From NCBI RefSeq assembly GCF_036227405.1, contig NZ_CP109473.1, positions 4,402,001-4,466,000 of the forward strand: a DNA stretch of 64,000 bases. Reading direction: 5' to 3'. This DNA comes from Streptomyces sp. NBC_01460. GTDB lineage: Bacteria > Actinomycetota > Actinomycetes > Streptomycetales > Streptomycetaceae. The translations under genes and the position numbers were made by a program. Numbering within the stretch: position 1 is the first letter of the stretch; each line of letters begins with the position of its first letter. This document shows, one piece after another, positions 39,174-47,477 of the stretch. The notes under the pieces are model-generated. The model saw nothing but the letters and a program-made list of their open reading frames with translations, did no database searches and was not told where the DNA came from.

Positions 39174-39701
39174 ATGAAGCTCGAGGAGCGCGTCGCCGAA
39201 CTGGAGCGACGCCTCGCGGTGCTGGAGTCGGCTGCCGGGAGCGGCAAGCCGGAGCTGGGGGTCGGGGACTTCTGGGCGCTGGACGGGCTCAAGGACCAGC
39301 TCGAGCAGGTCGGGGAGGCCGCGGCCGACGGCGGGGTGCTGTTCACGGGCGCGGTGAGGCTGCCGGCCGGCGAACGGCACGAGTGGCAGTACGGGGCCCT
39401 CACCACGGGGCTCCTGGGGAGCACGGAGGAGGACCGTCCCGACTGGGCGGAAGCCGCCGAACCCCTGGCCGCGCTCGGGCACCCGATCCGGCTGCGGCTG
39501 CTCCGCGAGATCCTCGGCGGCCGGCGTACGGCCGCCGAACTGGCCGAGCTGGACGACACGGGCACGACCGGCCAGATCTACCACCATCTGCGCCTGCTCA
39601 CCGGCGCGGGCTGGCTGCACACCACGGGGCGCGGGCGCTACGAGGTGCCCGGCCCGCGCGTGGTGCCGCTCCTGGTGGTGCTCACGGCCGCCCGGCCCTG
39701 A
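39174..39701 (+). CDS. ArsR-like winged-helix regulator with N-terminal coiled coil
   Basis: 175 aa from ATG 39174 (MKLEERVAELERRLAVLE); the ATG at 39165 overlaps the -10 box. Residues 1-20 form a short coiled coil. Residues about 90-160 form an ArsR/HTH_20 winged helix: AEPLAALGHPIRLRLLREILGGRRTAAELAEL then GTTGQIYHHLRLLTGAGWLHTTGRGRYEV. The middle section (WALDGLKDQLEQVGEAAADGGVLFTGAVRLPAG) may sense a ligand. The operator in its promoter suggests autorepression. The M23 peptidase gene follows at 29 bases and is probably co-transcribed. Confidence 0.82.
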   Translation: MKLEERVAELERRLAVLESAAGSGKPELGVGDFWALDGLKDQLEQVGEAAADGGVLFTGAVRLPAGERHEWQYGALTTGLLGSTEEDRPDWAEAAEPLAALGHPIRLRLLREILGGRRTAAELAELDDTGTTGQIYHHLRLLTGAGWLHTTGRGRYEVPGPRVVPLLVVLTAARP

Positions 39702-39730
39702 GACCGCACGCCGAGAACGAGGGGGACCCC

Positions 39731-40555
39731 ATGTCCGCACGCAAGGCCGCGATGATCCTCTACCGCTTCTGCTGGCTCGCCTTCGTCGCGCTGCTGGTGG
39801 CCGACCTCGTCGCCGACCGGCTCGTCCCGTACGGGCTGGTCCTCGTGCCCGCGGCGGCCGCGATCCTCATCGGCCTCCTGGTGGGCCGCAGACGTGCGGA
39901 CCTCGCGGCGGACCGGCCGGCCGTCGAGGTCGGCCCGCCGGTGACCGGGCGCTGGACCGCGCTCAACAGCCCGGCCGACAAGGTCCCCAGCCACGGCACC
40001 CACGGCTACGGGCAGACGTACGCCATCGACATCGTCGCCGAACCCGAGGAGGGAAGCCGTCCCCCCTTTCGGTGGCTCTGGCCGGTCGCCCGGCCCAACC
40101 GCGACTTCCCGGCCTTCGGCGCGCCGCTCCTCGCGGTGGCCGACGCCACCGTCGTACACGCGAGCGACGGCCGGCGTGACCACCTCAGCAGGAACTCCGG
40201 CCCGGCGCTGGCCTATCTGATGCTGGTGGAGGCGTCCCTGCGCGACATGGCGGGCGCCCGCTGGATCGTCGGCAACCACCTCGTCCTCGACCTCGGAGAC
40301 GGGACGTACGCCGCGTACGCCCATCTCCGGCGCGGGTCCCTCCGGGTGCGCGCCGGCGACACCGTACGGGCCGGACAACTGCTCGCCCACTGCGGGAACT
40401 CCGGCAACTCCACCGAGCCGCATGTGCACTTCCAGCTGATGGACCATCCGGATCTCGACGTGGCGCGGGGGATCCCCTTCACCTGGCGGGGCATCGGTGT
40501 ACCGGCCAACGGCGAGGTCTTCGCCGCCGGTGAGACCGTCGGCGACGGCTGGTAA
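39731..40555 (+). CDS. Membrane-anchored M23-family (LytM-like) peptidase
   Basis: 274 aa from ATG 39731. Two membrane spans at residues about 8-55 precede an extracytoplasmic domain. HGTHGYGQTYAIDIV near 85-100 supplies the HxxxD-type zinc ligands. HLVLDLGDGTYAAYAHLRRGSLRVRAGDTVRAGQLLAHCGNSG and EPHVHFQLMDHP near 180-240 form the lysostaphin-like barrel with HxH. M23 enzymes cut peptidoglycan cross-bridges. It probably shares the promoter of the regulator at 39174, which suggests a regulated cell-wall activity. Confidence 0.85.
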   Translation: MSARKAAMILYRFCWLAFVALLVADLVADRLVPYGLVLVPAAAAILIGLLVGRRRADLAADRPAVEVGPPVTGRWTALNSPADKVPSHGTHGYGQTYAIDIVAEPEEGSRPPFRWLWPVARPNRDFPAFGAPLLAVADATVVHASDGRRDHLSRNSGPALAYLMLVEASLRDMAGARWIVGNHLVLDLGDGTYAAYAHLRRGSLRVRAGDTVRAGQLLAHCGNSGNSTEPHVHFQLMDHPDLDVARGIPFTWRGIGVPANGEVFAAGETVGDGW

Positions 40556-40597
40556 CTTGCCCGGCGTCACGCGTTGTCGTCGTACGGGGGGCCGGTC

Positions 40598-41860
40598 ATG
40601 GACGATTCGAGCGCTGCCGGGATATCAGGGCCGGAGGGGGAGCCGCCCCGGCGGCTGCCGAAAGCCCTGAACGCACTGTTCTGCCTGGTCGCCGTGGCGG
40701 GCATCGGCCTGAGCGTCTGGGCCGTCGTCACGCAGCTGTCCGACCTGCGCGCCCGGTCCGAGAGCCGGGAGCGGATCGAGGCCGGGTGCGGCGGCCTCGT
40801 CGATCCGGACCTGGTGCTCGGGCTGCACGGCGACACCGACCGGGTGGAACTCGCGGACCGCTACCGGATCGACTCCACCCGGCGGGTCAGCAACTGTCTC
40901 GTGTACCGGGTGGGTGAGCCGGGGACGACGTACGGGCACTTCGCCCTGACCCTCACCATGTATCCGGCCGATCCGAACACCGACGAACGCCAGGTCGCTC
41001 TCGACGACGACCCCTTCGACCTGCGCCGCGGCGGCGTGGACGACGTCTCGGCCGCGGCCGACCACGCCGTGCCGCACCCCCTGGGCGACGGCGGCCTCGG
41101 TGAGTACGAGAGCCACATGGTGACGGCCAGGGCGCTGTGCGCGGACGGTGGGAAGATCTCCTCCGTCGAGGCCTCGGCCATCGCCAAGTACGCGGACGTC
41201 GCGACGCCCGAGGACCGCCGTACGCTCGCCGGTCTGGCGCGGCAGGCTGTGGAGCGGGCCGCCGCGGAGCAGGGGTGCCCGTCGAGGCTTCCCGCGCTGC
41301 CCGCCGAGCTCCCGGAGGCGGGGTTCGCCCTCGGCCCGGCGGACGCGGCCGGGGGCACCTGCGCCTGGTACGGGCGTCTCATAGCCGCCGAGGGGCGCGG
41401 CTCACTTCCCGACCGCGCGCTCGCGGCACCGGCGGGGAAGGCGAGCGCCCATGACGCCTGCCTGCTCGCACTCGGCGAGGACGAGACCCGGAGGATCTGG
41501 CCCGCCTACGAGAAGACCACGAAGCGCCCCCGGGACCTCCGTATCGTGCTGGCCAACTCTCCTCTGTGGGTGAAGACCGAGACCGTCGTCGGCGACGGCA
41601 CCCGGGGCATACGGACCGGTCTGCAGAACCGGACCGCGATCCGTCCCGGCACCGCCGGTACGGACGAGTTCGCCTGGTGGGCCTCCTCCGTGTGCGACGG
41701 CCGACCCGCCCTGCACCTGATGCAGGTGTCCTATCCGTACGACCGCATCCTCCAGGACCGGCTGGAGCCCCTGTTCAGGGCCTACGTCGACGACGCGACC
41801 GGACGCCGGGGCTGCACCGGTGTCGTCCTGCCCGGTGCGGCGGACTTCGCCGACAGGTGA
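40598..41860 (+). CDS. Unrecognised membrane-anchored extracytoplasmic protein
   Basis: 420 aa from ATG 40598, preceded by a G-rich RBS; a TTG 24 bases upstream is less likely. Residues 25-50 (ALNALFCLVAVAGIGLSVWAVV) are a single span. The rest is extracytoplasmic with two similar cysteine-containing halves: CGGLVDPDLVLGL with NCLVYRVG in the first, and GCPSRLPALPAE, GGTCAWYGRLIA and HDACLLALG in the second, as in exported lipoprotein-like DUF3558 relatives. No catalytic motif is seen. It is likely a cell-surface protein; the family is not recognised. Confidence 0.7.
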   Translation: MDDSSAAGISGPEGEPPRRLPKALNALFCLVAVAGIGLSVWAVVTQLSDLRARSESRERIEAGCGGLVDPDLVLGLHGDTDRVELADRYRIDSTRRVSNCLVYRVGEPGTTYGHFALTLTMYPADPNTDERQVALDDDPFDLRRGGVDDVSAAADHAVPHPLGDGGLGEYESHMVTARALCADGGKISSVEASAIAKYADVATPEDRRTLAGLARQAVERAAAEQGCPSRLPALPAELPEAGFALGPADAAGGTCAWYGRLIAAEGRGSLPDRALAAPAGKASAHDACLLALGEDETRRIWPAYEKTTKRPRDLRIVLANSPLWVKTETVVGDGTRGIRTGLQNRTAIRPGTAGTDEFAWWASSVCDGRPALHLMQVSYPYDRILQDRLEPLFRAYVDDATGRRGCTGVVLPGAADFADR

Positions 41861-41897
41861 GGGGGCGCTGTCGGACCCGCCGGTTACGCTCGCCTCC

Positions 41898-42695
41898 ATG
41901 CCACCGGCCAAGAAGCGCCCCCGCGCCTACGACGTCACCCGGACCCGGACCGCGGTCCTGGCCCAGTTCGCCCATGTGCGGGACGCGGTGCGCGCCCTGA
42001 CGCCCGAGCAGCTCGCCCTGCCGGGGCTGGGGGAGTGGACGGTGCGCGAGCTGGCGGCGCACCTGCCGATGACCCTGGAGCGGGTCAGCCAGGCCATGGA
42101 ACAGCCGGCGCCGGCAGGGCCCAGGCCGGAGACCGCCCTGCTGGAGTGGCCGTTCTCCACGGCCGGGAACGCCGCGGGGATCGCCGGCCTCACACGGGAG
42201 CCGGCCGAGGCGTGGCCCGATCTCGACGCGCTGTACGAGGAGACGTCGGCGCGGTTCTCGGAGCTGGTGCCCGCCGAGGCCGGCGACCGGCTGGTGACGA
42301 CCCGGTCGGGGGCGATGCGGCTGGGCGATTTCCTGGTCACCCGCACCGTCGAGCTCGTCGTCCACACCGACGACCTCCACCGGGCGACCGGCCTCGACAT
42401 CCCCTACGACCGTCAGGCGCTCGCCGCCTGCACCCGGCTGCTCGCCGACGCACTGGCGGACAAGGCACCCGGTGGCTCCGTCGAGGTGCGCGTCCCGCCG
42501 TTCGCCGTCGTCCAGTGCATCGGGGGTCCCAAGCACACCCGGGGGACGCCGCCCAACGTGGTGGAGACGGATCCGCTCACCTGGATCCGGCTGGCCACCG
42601 GGCGCACGGAGTGGGCCGAGGCGCTCGAAGCGGCGCAGGTCAGCGCCAGTGGTGAGCGGGCCGATCTCGCCCCGCTCCTTCCGCTGATGGGCTGA
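41898..42695 (+). CDS. Maleylpyruvate isomerase-type (DinB-like) protein
   Basis: 265 aa from ATG 41898, with TACGCT (41885-41890) seven bases upstream, so probably leaderless. The N-terminal DinB/MDMPI domain shows VRALTPEQLALPGLGEWTVRELAAHLPMTLERV near 35-65 and RTVELVVHTDDLHRATGL near 150, the latter carrying the metal-binding histidines of mycothiol-dependent isomerases. The C-terminal 80 residues resemble the sterol-carrier-like tail of TIGR03083 proteins (PLTWIRLATGRTEWAEAL). It probably acts with mycothiol as cofactor; the substrate is unknown. Confidence 0.83.
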   Translation: MPPAKKRPRAYDVTRTRTAVLAQFAHVRDAVRALTPEQLALPGLGEWTVRELAAHLPMTLERVSQAMEQPAPAGPRPETALLEWPFSTAGNAAGIAGLTREPAEAWPDLDALYEETSARFSELVPAEAGDRLVTTRSGAMRLGDFLVTRTVELVVHTDDLHRATGLDIPYDRQALAACTRLLADALADKAPGGSVEVRVPPFAVVQCIGGPKHTRGTPPNVVETDPLTWIRLATGRTEWAEALEAAQVSASGERADLAPLLPLMG

Positions 42696-42733
42696 GGGGG
42701 AACCGGATCGGCCACTCGATCCGTCCCAACGCC

Positions 42734-43570
42734 ATGCGCACACAACGTATGACCGTCAGCGTCCTGGCCCTCCTCGCCCTCGCCGCCTGCGGTACGGAGT
42801 CGGGTTCCGGAGCTGGATCCGGGGACTCCGGGGACGGCAGCGGCACCGTGCGGCCCGAAGCGCCCGTGACCGGTGTCCACTGGAACGTGTCCTCCCTGAC
42901 CGTCGGCGGGAAGAGGACCGCCGCACCCGAGGGCGCCCATGTCCGGATCGACTCCCGGGGGAAGGCCACCGGCAATCTCGGGTGCAACCGCTTCACCGCC
43001 GACGTCCGCATCGAGGGCAGCGCGATGACCGTCGGGCGGAGCACGTCCACCGACATGGCGTGCGAGAAGGACGTGCAGCGGTTCGAGACGGCGATGGCCC
43101 GTGCCTTCAGCGGCGAGCTCCAGGCCGCCGTGGCGGGCCGGAGCGACGAGAAGACCCTGACCCTGACCACCCCCGGAGGCGACTCGATGACCCTCACCTC
43201 GGAGCCGCCCGCCCCCCTCACCGGCACCGCCTGGAAGGTCACCGGCCTGGTGTCCGGCAGCACCGTCGCCTCCCTGCCCGCCGGTACGGAGGACAAGGCG
43301 CACCTCACCTTCGGCAAGGACGGCTCGGTGGAGGGAAGCCTCGGCTGCAACTCCTTCCACGGCAGGGCGACGGTCTCCGGCTCCACGCTCACCTTCGGCC
43401 CGCTCGCCTCCACCCGGAAGATGTGCCCGGGGCCCGAGATGGAGCTGGAGCGCGCACTGCTGGGTGTGCTGGAGGGCAAGGCGGCGTACACGATCGATCA
43501 CCGCTCCCTGTCGATCGAGGCGAAGAGCGGCAAGGGACTCGACGCGACCGCCCCGGCGGCCGGGACCTGA
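42734..43570 (+). CDS. META-domain lipoprotein
   Basis: 278 aa. The lipobox LALAAC puts the lipidated cysteine at residue 19. Two META (HslJ-like) domains follow: TGVHWNVSSLTVGGK to NLGCNRFTADVRIEG (residues about 45-140), and TGTAWKVTGLVSG to SLGCNSFHGRATVSG with STRKMCPGPEMELERALL (about 155-262). GCNxF and the paired downstream cysteine are conserved in both. These domains occur in surface proteins linked to stress or heat-shock responses; the precise role is unknown. A hairpin follows. Confidence 0.88.
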   Translation: MRTQRMTVSVLALLALAACGTESGSGAGSGDSGDGSGTVRPEAPVTGVHWNVSSLTVGGKRTAAPEGAHVRIDSRGKATGNLGCNRFTADVRIEGSAMTVGRSTSTDMACEKDVQRFETAMARAFSGELQAAVAGRSDEKTLTLTTPGGDSMTLTSEPPAPLTGTAWKVTGLVSGSTVASLPAGTEDKAHLTFGKDGSVEGSLGCNSFHGRATVSGSTLTFGPLASTRKMCPGPEMELERALLGVLEGKAAYTIDHRSLSIEAKSGKGLDATAPAAGT

Positions 43571-43588
43571 CGGGCCTTGAGCCGGTGG

Positions 43589-43625
43589 CCGGGGGCTGAC
43601 CGGCCTGGATCCGGTCAGCCCCCGG
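43589..43625. terminator. Bidirectional terminator between META lipoprotein and sulfatase
   Basis: A perfect 13-bp stem CCGGGGGCTGACC with an 11-base loop, between convergent stops. Confidence 0.75.
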
Positions 43626-43648
43626 CGATCCACTCGGTCAGGGCTGCC

Positions 43649-45112
43649 TCATGACCCCGTCGGATACGGCAGCAGGCCGGAGTTCGTCCTCTCCCACGAC
43701 GCCCGCAGCTCGGCCAGCCGCTGCGGTTCGGCCGCCGCTCGGTCGGCCTGTTCGCGCTGGTCGTCGTCCAGGTTGAACAGCTGGTCGGCCCCGCCCTTCC
43801 CCCGGTAGTACTTCCAGTCGCCGCGCCGCAGCGCCCGTTCGCCGCGCACCCGCCAGAACAGGTCGCGCTCCTTCGGCGCTTCGTCCCGCAGCAGGTACCC
43901 GGCGAGGCTGACGCCGTCCAGCGGGTGGGCGGGGTCGGGCCGCGCCCCGCCGAGCTCCAGCAGGGTCGCCGTCCAGTCGGGCGAGAACACCGGGACGTCG
44001 CTGACCTGGTGGGCGTCGATCCGCGCCGGCCAGCGCAGCACCGAGGGGACCCGGATGCCGCCCTCCTGGAGCGAGCTCTTGTTGCCGGAGAGCGGCCAGT
44101 TGTAGGAGAACCGCTCGCCCCCGTTGTCGCTGGCGAAGAAGACCAGGGTGTCCTCCTCCTGTCCCGACCGCTTCAGCGCCTTGAGCACCTCGCCGACCGA
44201 GCGGTCCAGGTCCTCGACCATCTCCGTGTACTTCTCGACCGAGCCGCCGTCGGCGTGCCAGAGGGCCGACCGGTCGCCCGCCTTGATGCGGCGGACGACC
44301 TCGGCACTGGCCTCCGTGTCCCCGTCGGCGATCCACGGCCAGTGCGGGGTGGTGAAGTTCAGGTTGAGCAGCCATGGCTTGTCGTGATCACGCTGCACGT
44401 ACTCGCTCGCGCGCTCCGTGAGGATCCGCGTGTAGTAGCGCAGGTCCTTGTACTCGGCATCGCCCTCGTACAGGTCGTACTCGCCGCCCAGGCCGAGCTT
44501 GGAGTAGTACTCCAGCGCCCCGCCGAAGTTCCCGAAGAACTCGTCCCAGCCCGACCTGGTCGGGCTGTAGTCCGGCAGGTAACCGCAGTGCCACTTGCCG
44601 ATGAGCGCGGTGGCGTAGCCGGCGCCGCGCAGCAGGGACGCCAGGGTCGGGTGGGTGGGTTCGAGCCCCACGGACCGGTCGGCGATGGGCTCGGCGAGCC
44701 CGCCCTTCGTACGCCCCGGGTAGCGCCCGGTGTAGAGGCTGAAGCGGGTGGGGGAGCAGGTGGCGGACCCGGAGTAGGCGTCCGTGAACCGCACGCCCTG
44801 GCGTCCCAGCTTGTCCAGGTTGGGGGTACGGATGTGCGGGGCGCCGTACGAGGAGAGGTCCGCCCAGCCGAGGTCGTCACCCAGGATGAACAGGATGTTG
44901 GGGCGGCGCGCGTGCTTGTCGCGGGCGGCGCGGAACGGACGCTCGCCCGGTGCGCCCTCGGGCGAGCCTGCGGGGGCGGCGGACGCCGGGGCGGCCTGCA
45001 GCCCCGTGGCGGCGACCGCGGCGGTCGCGCCCACGGCGGTGGTGAAGGCGCGTCGGCTCAGAGGCGAGCCGGAACGTTCCGCCGCATGGGCATGCGCATC
45101 GTGCGAGGTCAT
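43649..45112 (-). CDS. Tat-exported sulfatase
   Basis: 487 aa from ATG 45112 with CAGGAG 6 bases upstream. A twin-arginine signal (PLSRRAFTTAVGATAAVAATGLQAA, RR at 20-21) sends it out folded. The catalytic formylglycine cysteine is C119 in ATCSPTRFSLYTGR; metal ligands include D79-D80 (ILGDDLGW) and the later ASDNGG. GKWHCGY near 190 has the conserved Lys/His pair. It should release sulfate from organic sulfate esters outside the cell. A 30-aa cysteine-rich leader peptide lies upstream on the same strand, implying control by sulfur or cysteine supply. A formylglycine-generating enzyme is not in the window. Confidence 0.94.
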   Translation of the reverse strand: MTSHDAHAHAAERSGSPLSRRAFTTAVGATAAVAATGLQAAPASAAPAGSPEGAPGERPFRAARDKHARRPNILFILGDDLGWADLSSYGAPHIRTPNLDKLGRQGVRFTDAYSGSATCSPTRFSLYTGRYPGRTKGGLAEPIADRSVGLEPTHPTLASLLRGAGYATALIGKWHCGYLPDYSPTRSGWDEFFGNFGGALEYYSKLGLGGEYDLYEGDAEYKDLRYYTRILTERASEYVQRDHDKPWLLNLNFTTPHWPWIADGDTEASAEVVRRIKAGDRSALWHADGGSVEKYTEMVEDLDRSVGEVLKALKRSGQEEDTLVFFASDNGGERFSYNWPLSGNKSSLQEGGIRVPSVLRWPARIDAHQVSDVPVFSPDWTATLLELGGARPDPAHPLDGVSLAGYLLRDEAPKERDLFWRVRGERALRRGDWKYYRGKGGADQLFNLDDDQREQADRAAAEPQRLAELRASWERTNSGLLPYPTGS

Positions 45113-45307
45113 GAGGTCTCCTGGGCAGGCTTCGGCCACCGGTCGGGGCGGGGCGCGAGGGGGGATGGGCGCGGCGGAGCCCGTCAGGAGCGGGCGCGCG
45201 CGGCGGACCCGCTCATGAGGGGCGGAAGGGGAGAAAGAAGGAAATGCGTACGCGCGTACCGGAGTTCGGGACGAATGCCCTGGAAGGACTCCGGGGGTAC
45301 GGCAGGC

Positions 45308-45400
45308 TCAGGCGCAGCGACAGAGGGCGCTCGCGACACGTCCCAGATCGACGTGGCGGCGCTCCACGAGCGTGACCGAATGATCACCGAGGGGCTGCAT
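45308..45400 (-). CDS. Cysteine-rich leader peptide upstream of the sulfatase
   Basis: 30 aa, absent from ordinary gene calls because of its size. Its ending RRHVDLGRVASALCRCA matches the short actinobacterial leader peptides (consensus near RRHVDLxRxSSxxC-RC) found before sulfur and cysteine genes. The two cysteines two residues from the end allow ribosome stalling when cysteinyl-tRNA is short. ATG 45400 lies about two bases from the predicted transcription start. 195 bases separate its stop from the sulfatase start, enough for an attenuator; I did not resolve the alternative hairpins. Confidence 0.85.
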   Translation of the reverse strand: MQPLGDHSVTLVERRHVDLGRVASALCRCA

Positions 45401-45408
45401 GAGGGAGG

Positions 45409-45437
45409 AGCCTGCCAACGGGCCATGGGCCTGTCAA
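45409..45437 (-). promoter_or_regulatory. Promoter of the leader peptide/sulfatase unit
   Basis: A perfect -35 TTGACA (minus strand, 45437-45432), a 17-base spacer, and CAGGCT (45414-45409). Transcription would start near 45402, right at the leader ATG (45400). Confidence 0.75.
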
Positions 45438-45877
45438 CGGGGGTCTCGAACTGCGGACATCTGTCTCACATGGCAGATCTCCGCGCCGGCGGCCTCCTGC
45501 CCTCCCGGGTGCACCGGTGCGGACCGGCGGGCCGCAGAGGCGGCTCGCGGGGTCCCGGCAGGGACCCCGCAGTGTGAGGCTCACCACGAAACGAGCGTTC
45601 GGCCACCACCTGGCCCACCAGCGGTCCGGGCCCACCCGGTGCCACGGGAAGGGCACTCGCGGAGCGGGGCGGCGCCCCTGCCCGACTCGCCGGTAACCGG
45701 CCTCCATCCCGGCCCTCGGCGGCTCCGAGGGCCACTGGGGCCGAAAGGGGGACCGCGCCGGGGTCACCCGGAGTGATCACCCGACGCCGGGCCCGGAGCC
45801 CGCCGCAAACGCACCGCCGTCACGCCCGCGGCCTTTGCGGGACGGTCGTCCAATTCGGACCGGTGGTCGATCTCGCC
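45438..45877. other. Long divergent gap between leader peptide and purF
   Basis: No gene supported. A perfect hairpin GCGGGGTCCC-GGCA-GGGACCCCGC sits at 45547-45570. The purF promoter is at the right end. Confidence 0.5.
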
Positions 45878-45883
45878 TACACT
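45878..45883 (+). promoter_or_regulatory. Probable -10 box of leaderless purF
   Basis: TACACT ends seven bases before the GTG start at 45891. A weak TTCGGA-like -35 lies about 17 bases further up. Confidence 0.55.
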
Positions 45884-45890
45884 CGGTGCC

Positions 45891-47417
45891 GTGCCTCGTG
45901 GTGATGGACGACTCAACCACGACCTGCTCCCCGGAGAGAAAGGCCCCCAGGACGCTTGCGGCGTCTTCGGTGTCTGGGCTCCGGGCGAAGAGGTCGCCAA
46001 GCTCACCTATTTCGGACTGTATGCCCTGCAGCACCGTGGACAGGAGTCCGCGGGCATCGCAGTGAGCAACGGGTCCCAGATCCTGGTCTTCAAGGACATG
46101 GGACTGGTCTCGCAGGTCTTCGACGAAACGTCTCTGGGATCGCTCCAGGGCCATATCGCGGTCGGTCATGCCCGCTACTCCACCACCGGTGCCTCGGTGT
46201 GGGAGAACGCGCAGCCGACGTTCCGTGCCACCGCGCACGGCTCGATCGCCCTGGGTCACAACGGCAACCTGGTCAACACGGCCCAGCTCGCCGAGATGGT
46301 CGCCGACCTTCCCCGTAAGGACGGGCGTGCCACCCAGGTCGCGGCGACCAACGACACCGATCTGGTGACCGCGCTGCTCGCCGGCCAGAGAGACGACGAC
46401 GACAAGCCGCTCACCATCGAGGAGGCCGCCGCAAAGGTGCTCCCCGAGGTCAAGGGCGCCTTCTCGCTCGTCTTCATGGATGAACACACGCTCTACGCCG
46501 CCCGTGACCCGCAGGGCATCCGCCCGCTGGTGCTCGGCCGTCTCGAGCGTGGCTGGGTGGTGGCCTCCGAGTCCGCCGCCCTCGACATCTGCGGTGCCAG
46601 CTTCGTCCGCGAGATCGAGCCGGGCGAGCTCGTCGCCATCGACGAGAACGGCCTGCGCACCTCGCGCTTCGCGGAAGCGAAGCCCAAGGGCTGCGTCTTC
46701 GAGTACGTCTACCTGGCCCGTCCCGACACCGACATCGCCGGGCGGAACGTCTACCTCTCCCGCGTGGAGATGGGCCGGAAGCTGGCGGCCGAGGCCCCCG
46801 TCGAGGCCGATCTGGTCATAGCGACCCCGGAATCGGGAACCCCCGCGGCCATCGGCTACGCCGAGGCGAGCGGAATTCCGTTCGGAGCCGGACTGGTCAA
46901 GAACGCCTACGTCGGTCGGACCTTCATCCAGCCCTCGCAGACCATCCGCCAGCTGGGCATCAGGCTCAAGCTGAATCCGCTCAAGGAAGTCATCAAGGGC
47001 AAGCGGCTGGTGGTCGTGGACGACTCGATCGTCCGCGGCAACACCCAGCGCGCCCTGGTGAGGATGCTCCGCGAGGCGGGGGCCGCCGAGATCCACATCC
47101 GGATCTCCTCCCCGCCGGTGAAGTGGCCCTGCTTCTTCGGCATCGACTTCGCGACGCGGGCCGAGCTGATCGCCAACGGCATGTCGGTCGACGAGATCGC
47201 CACCTCCATGGGCGCCGACTCGCTCTCGTACATCTCGATCGACTCGATGATCGAGGCGACGACGATCGACAAGCCGAATCTCTGCCGCGCCTGCTTCGAC
47301 GGCGAATACCCGATGGAGCTTCCGGACCCGGAACTGCTCGGCAAGCAGCTGCTGGAGACGGAGCTGGCGGCCGGACCCGCCGCGACCGCGGCGTCCGACG
47401 CACTGCGTCGTCCGTGA
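45891..47417 (+). CDS. purF: Amidophosphoribosyltransferase (PurF)
   Basis: 508 aa from GTG 45891. It catalyses the first committed purine step, making phosphoribosylamine from PRPP and glutamine. A propeptide of about 22 residues precedes the catalytic nucleophile C23 (DACGVFGVWA), as expected for the self-processed form. The N-terminal glutaminase continues with LYALQHRGQESAGIAV and GHARYSTTGAS. The C-terminal PRTase has VVVDDSIVRGNTQRALVRMLREAGA near 385 as the PRPP loop. CxxC near 465 (NLCRACFDG) and C435 region suggest an Fe-S cluster-bearing form. purM follows 60 bases later, likely in the same unit. Confidence 0.97.
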   Translation: MPRGDGRLNHDLLPGEKGPQDACGVFGVWAPGEEVAKLTYFGLYALQHRGQESAGIAVSNGSQILVFKDMGLVSQVFDETSLGSLQGHIAVGHARYSTTGASVWENAQPTFRATAHGSIALGHNGNLVNTAQLAEMVADLPRKDGRATQVAATNDTDLVTALLAGQRDDDDKPLTIEEAAAKVLPEVKGAFSLVFMDEHTLYAARDPQGIRPLVLGRLERGWVVASESAALDICGASFVREIEPGELVAIDENGLRTSRFAEAKPKGCVFEYVYLARPDTDIAGRNVYLSRVEMGRKLAAEAPVEADLVIATPESGTPAAIGYAEASGIPFGAGLVKNAYVGRTFIQPSQTIRQLGIRLKLNPLKEVIKGKRLVVVDDSIVRGNTQRALVRMLREAGAAEIHIRISSPPVKWPCFFGIDFATRAELIANGMSVDEIATSMGADSLSYISIDSMIEATTIDKPNLCRACFDGEYPMELPDPELLGKQLLETELAAGPAATAASDALRRP

Positions 47418-47477
47418 CCCGGACCGACCGGTCGCTGCTCCACCAGCCCCGTATTCCCACACGAAAGATCCCGGGCC

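Noticed and set aside
45547..45570. Attenuator hairpin for the sulfatase leader
   Set aside because: It lies upstream of the predicted transcription start (about 45402, minus strand), so it cannot be in that transcript.
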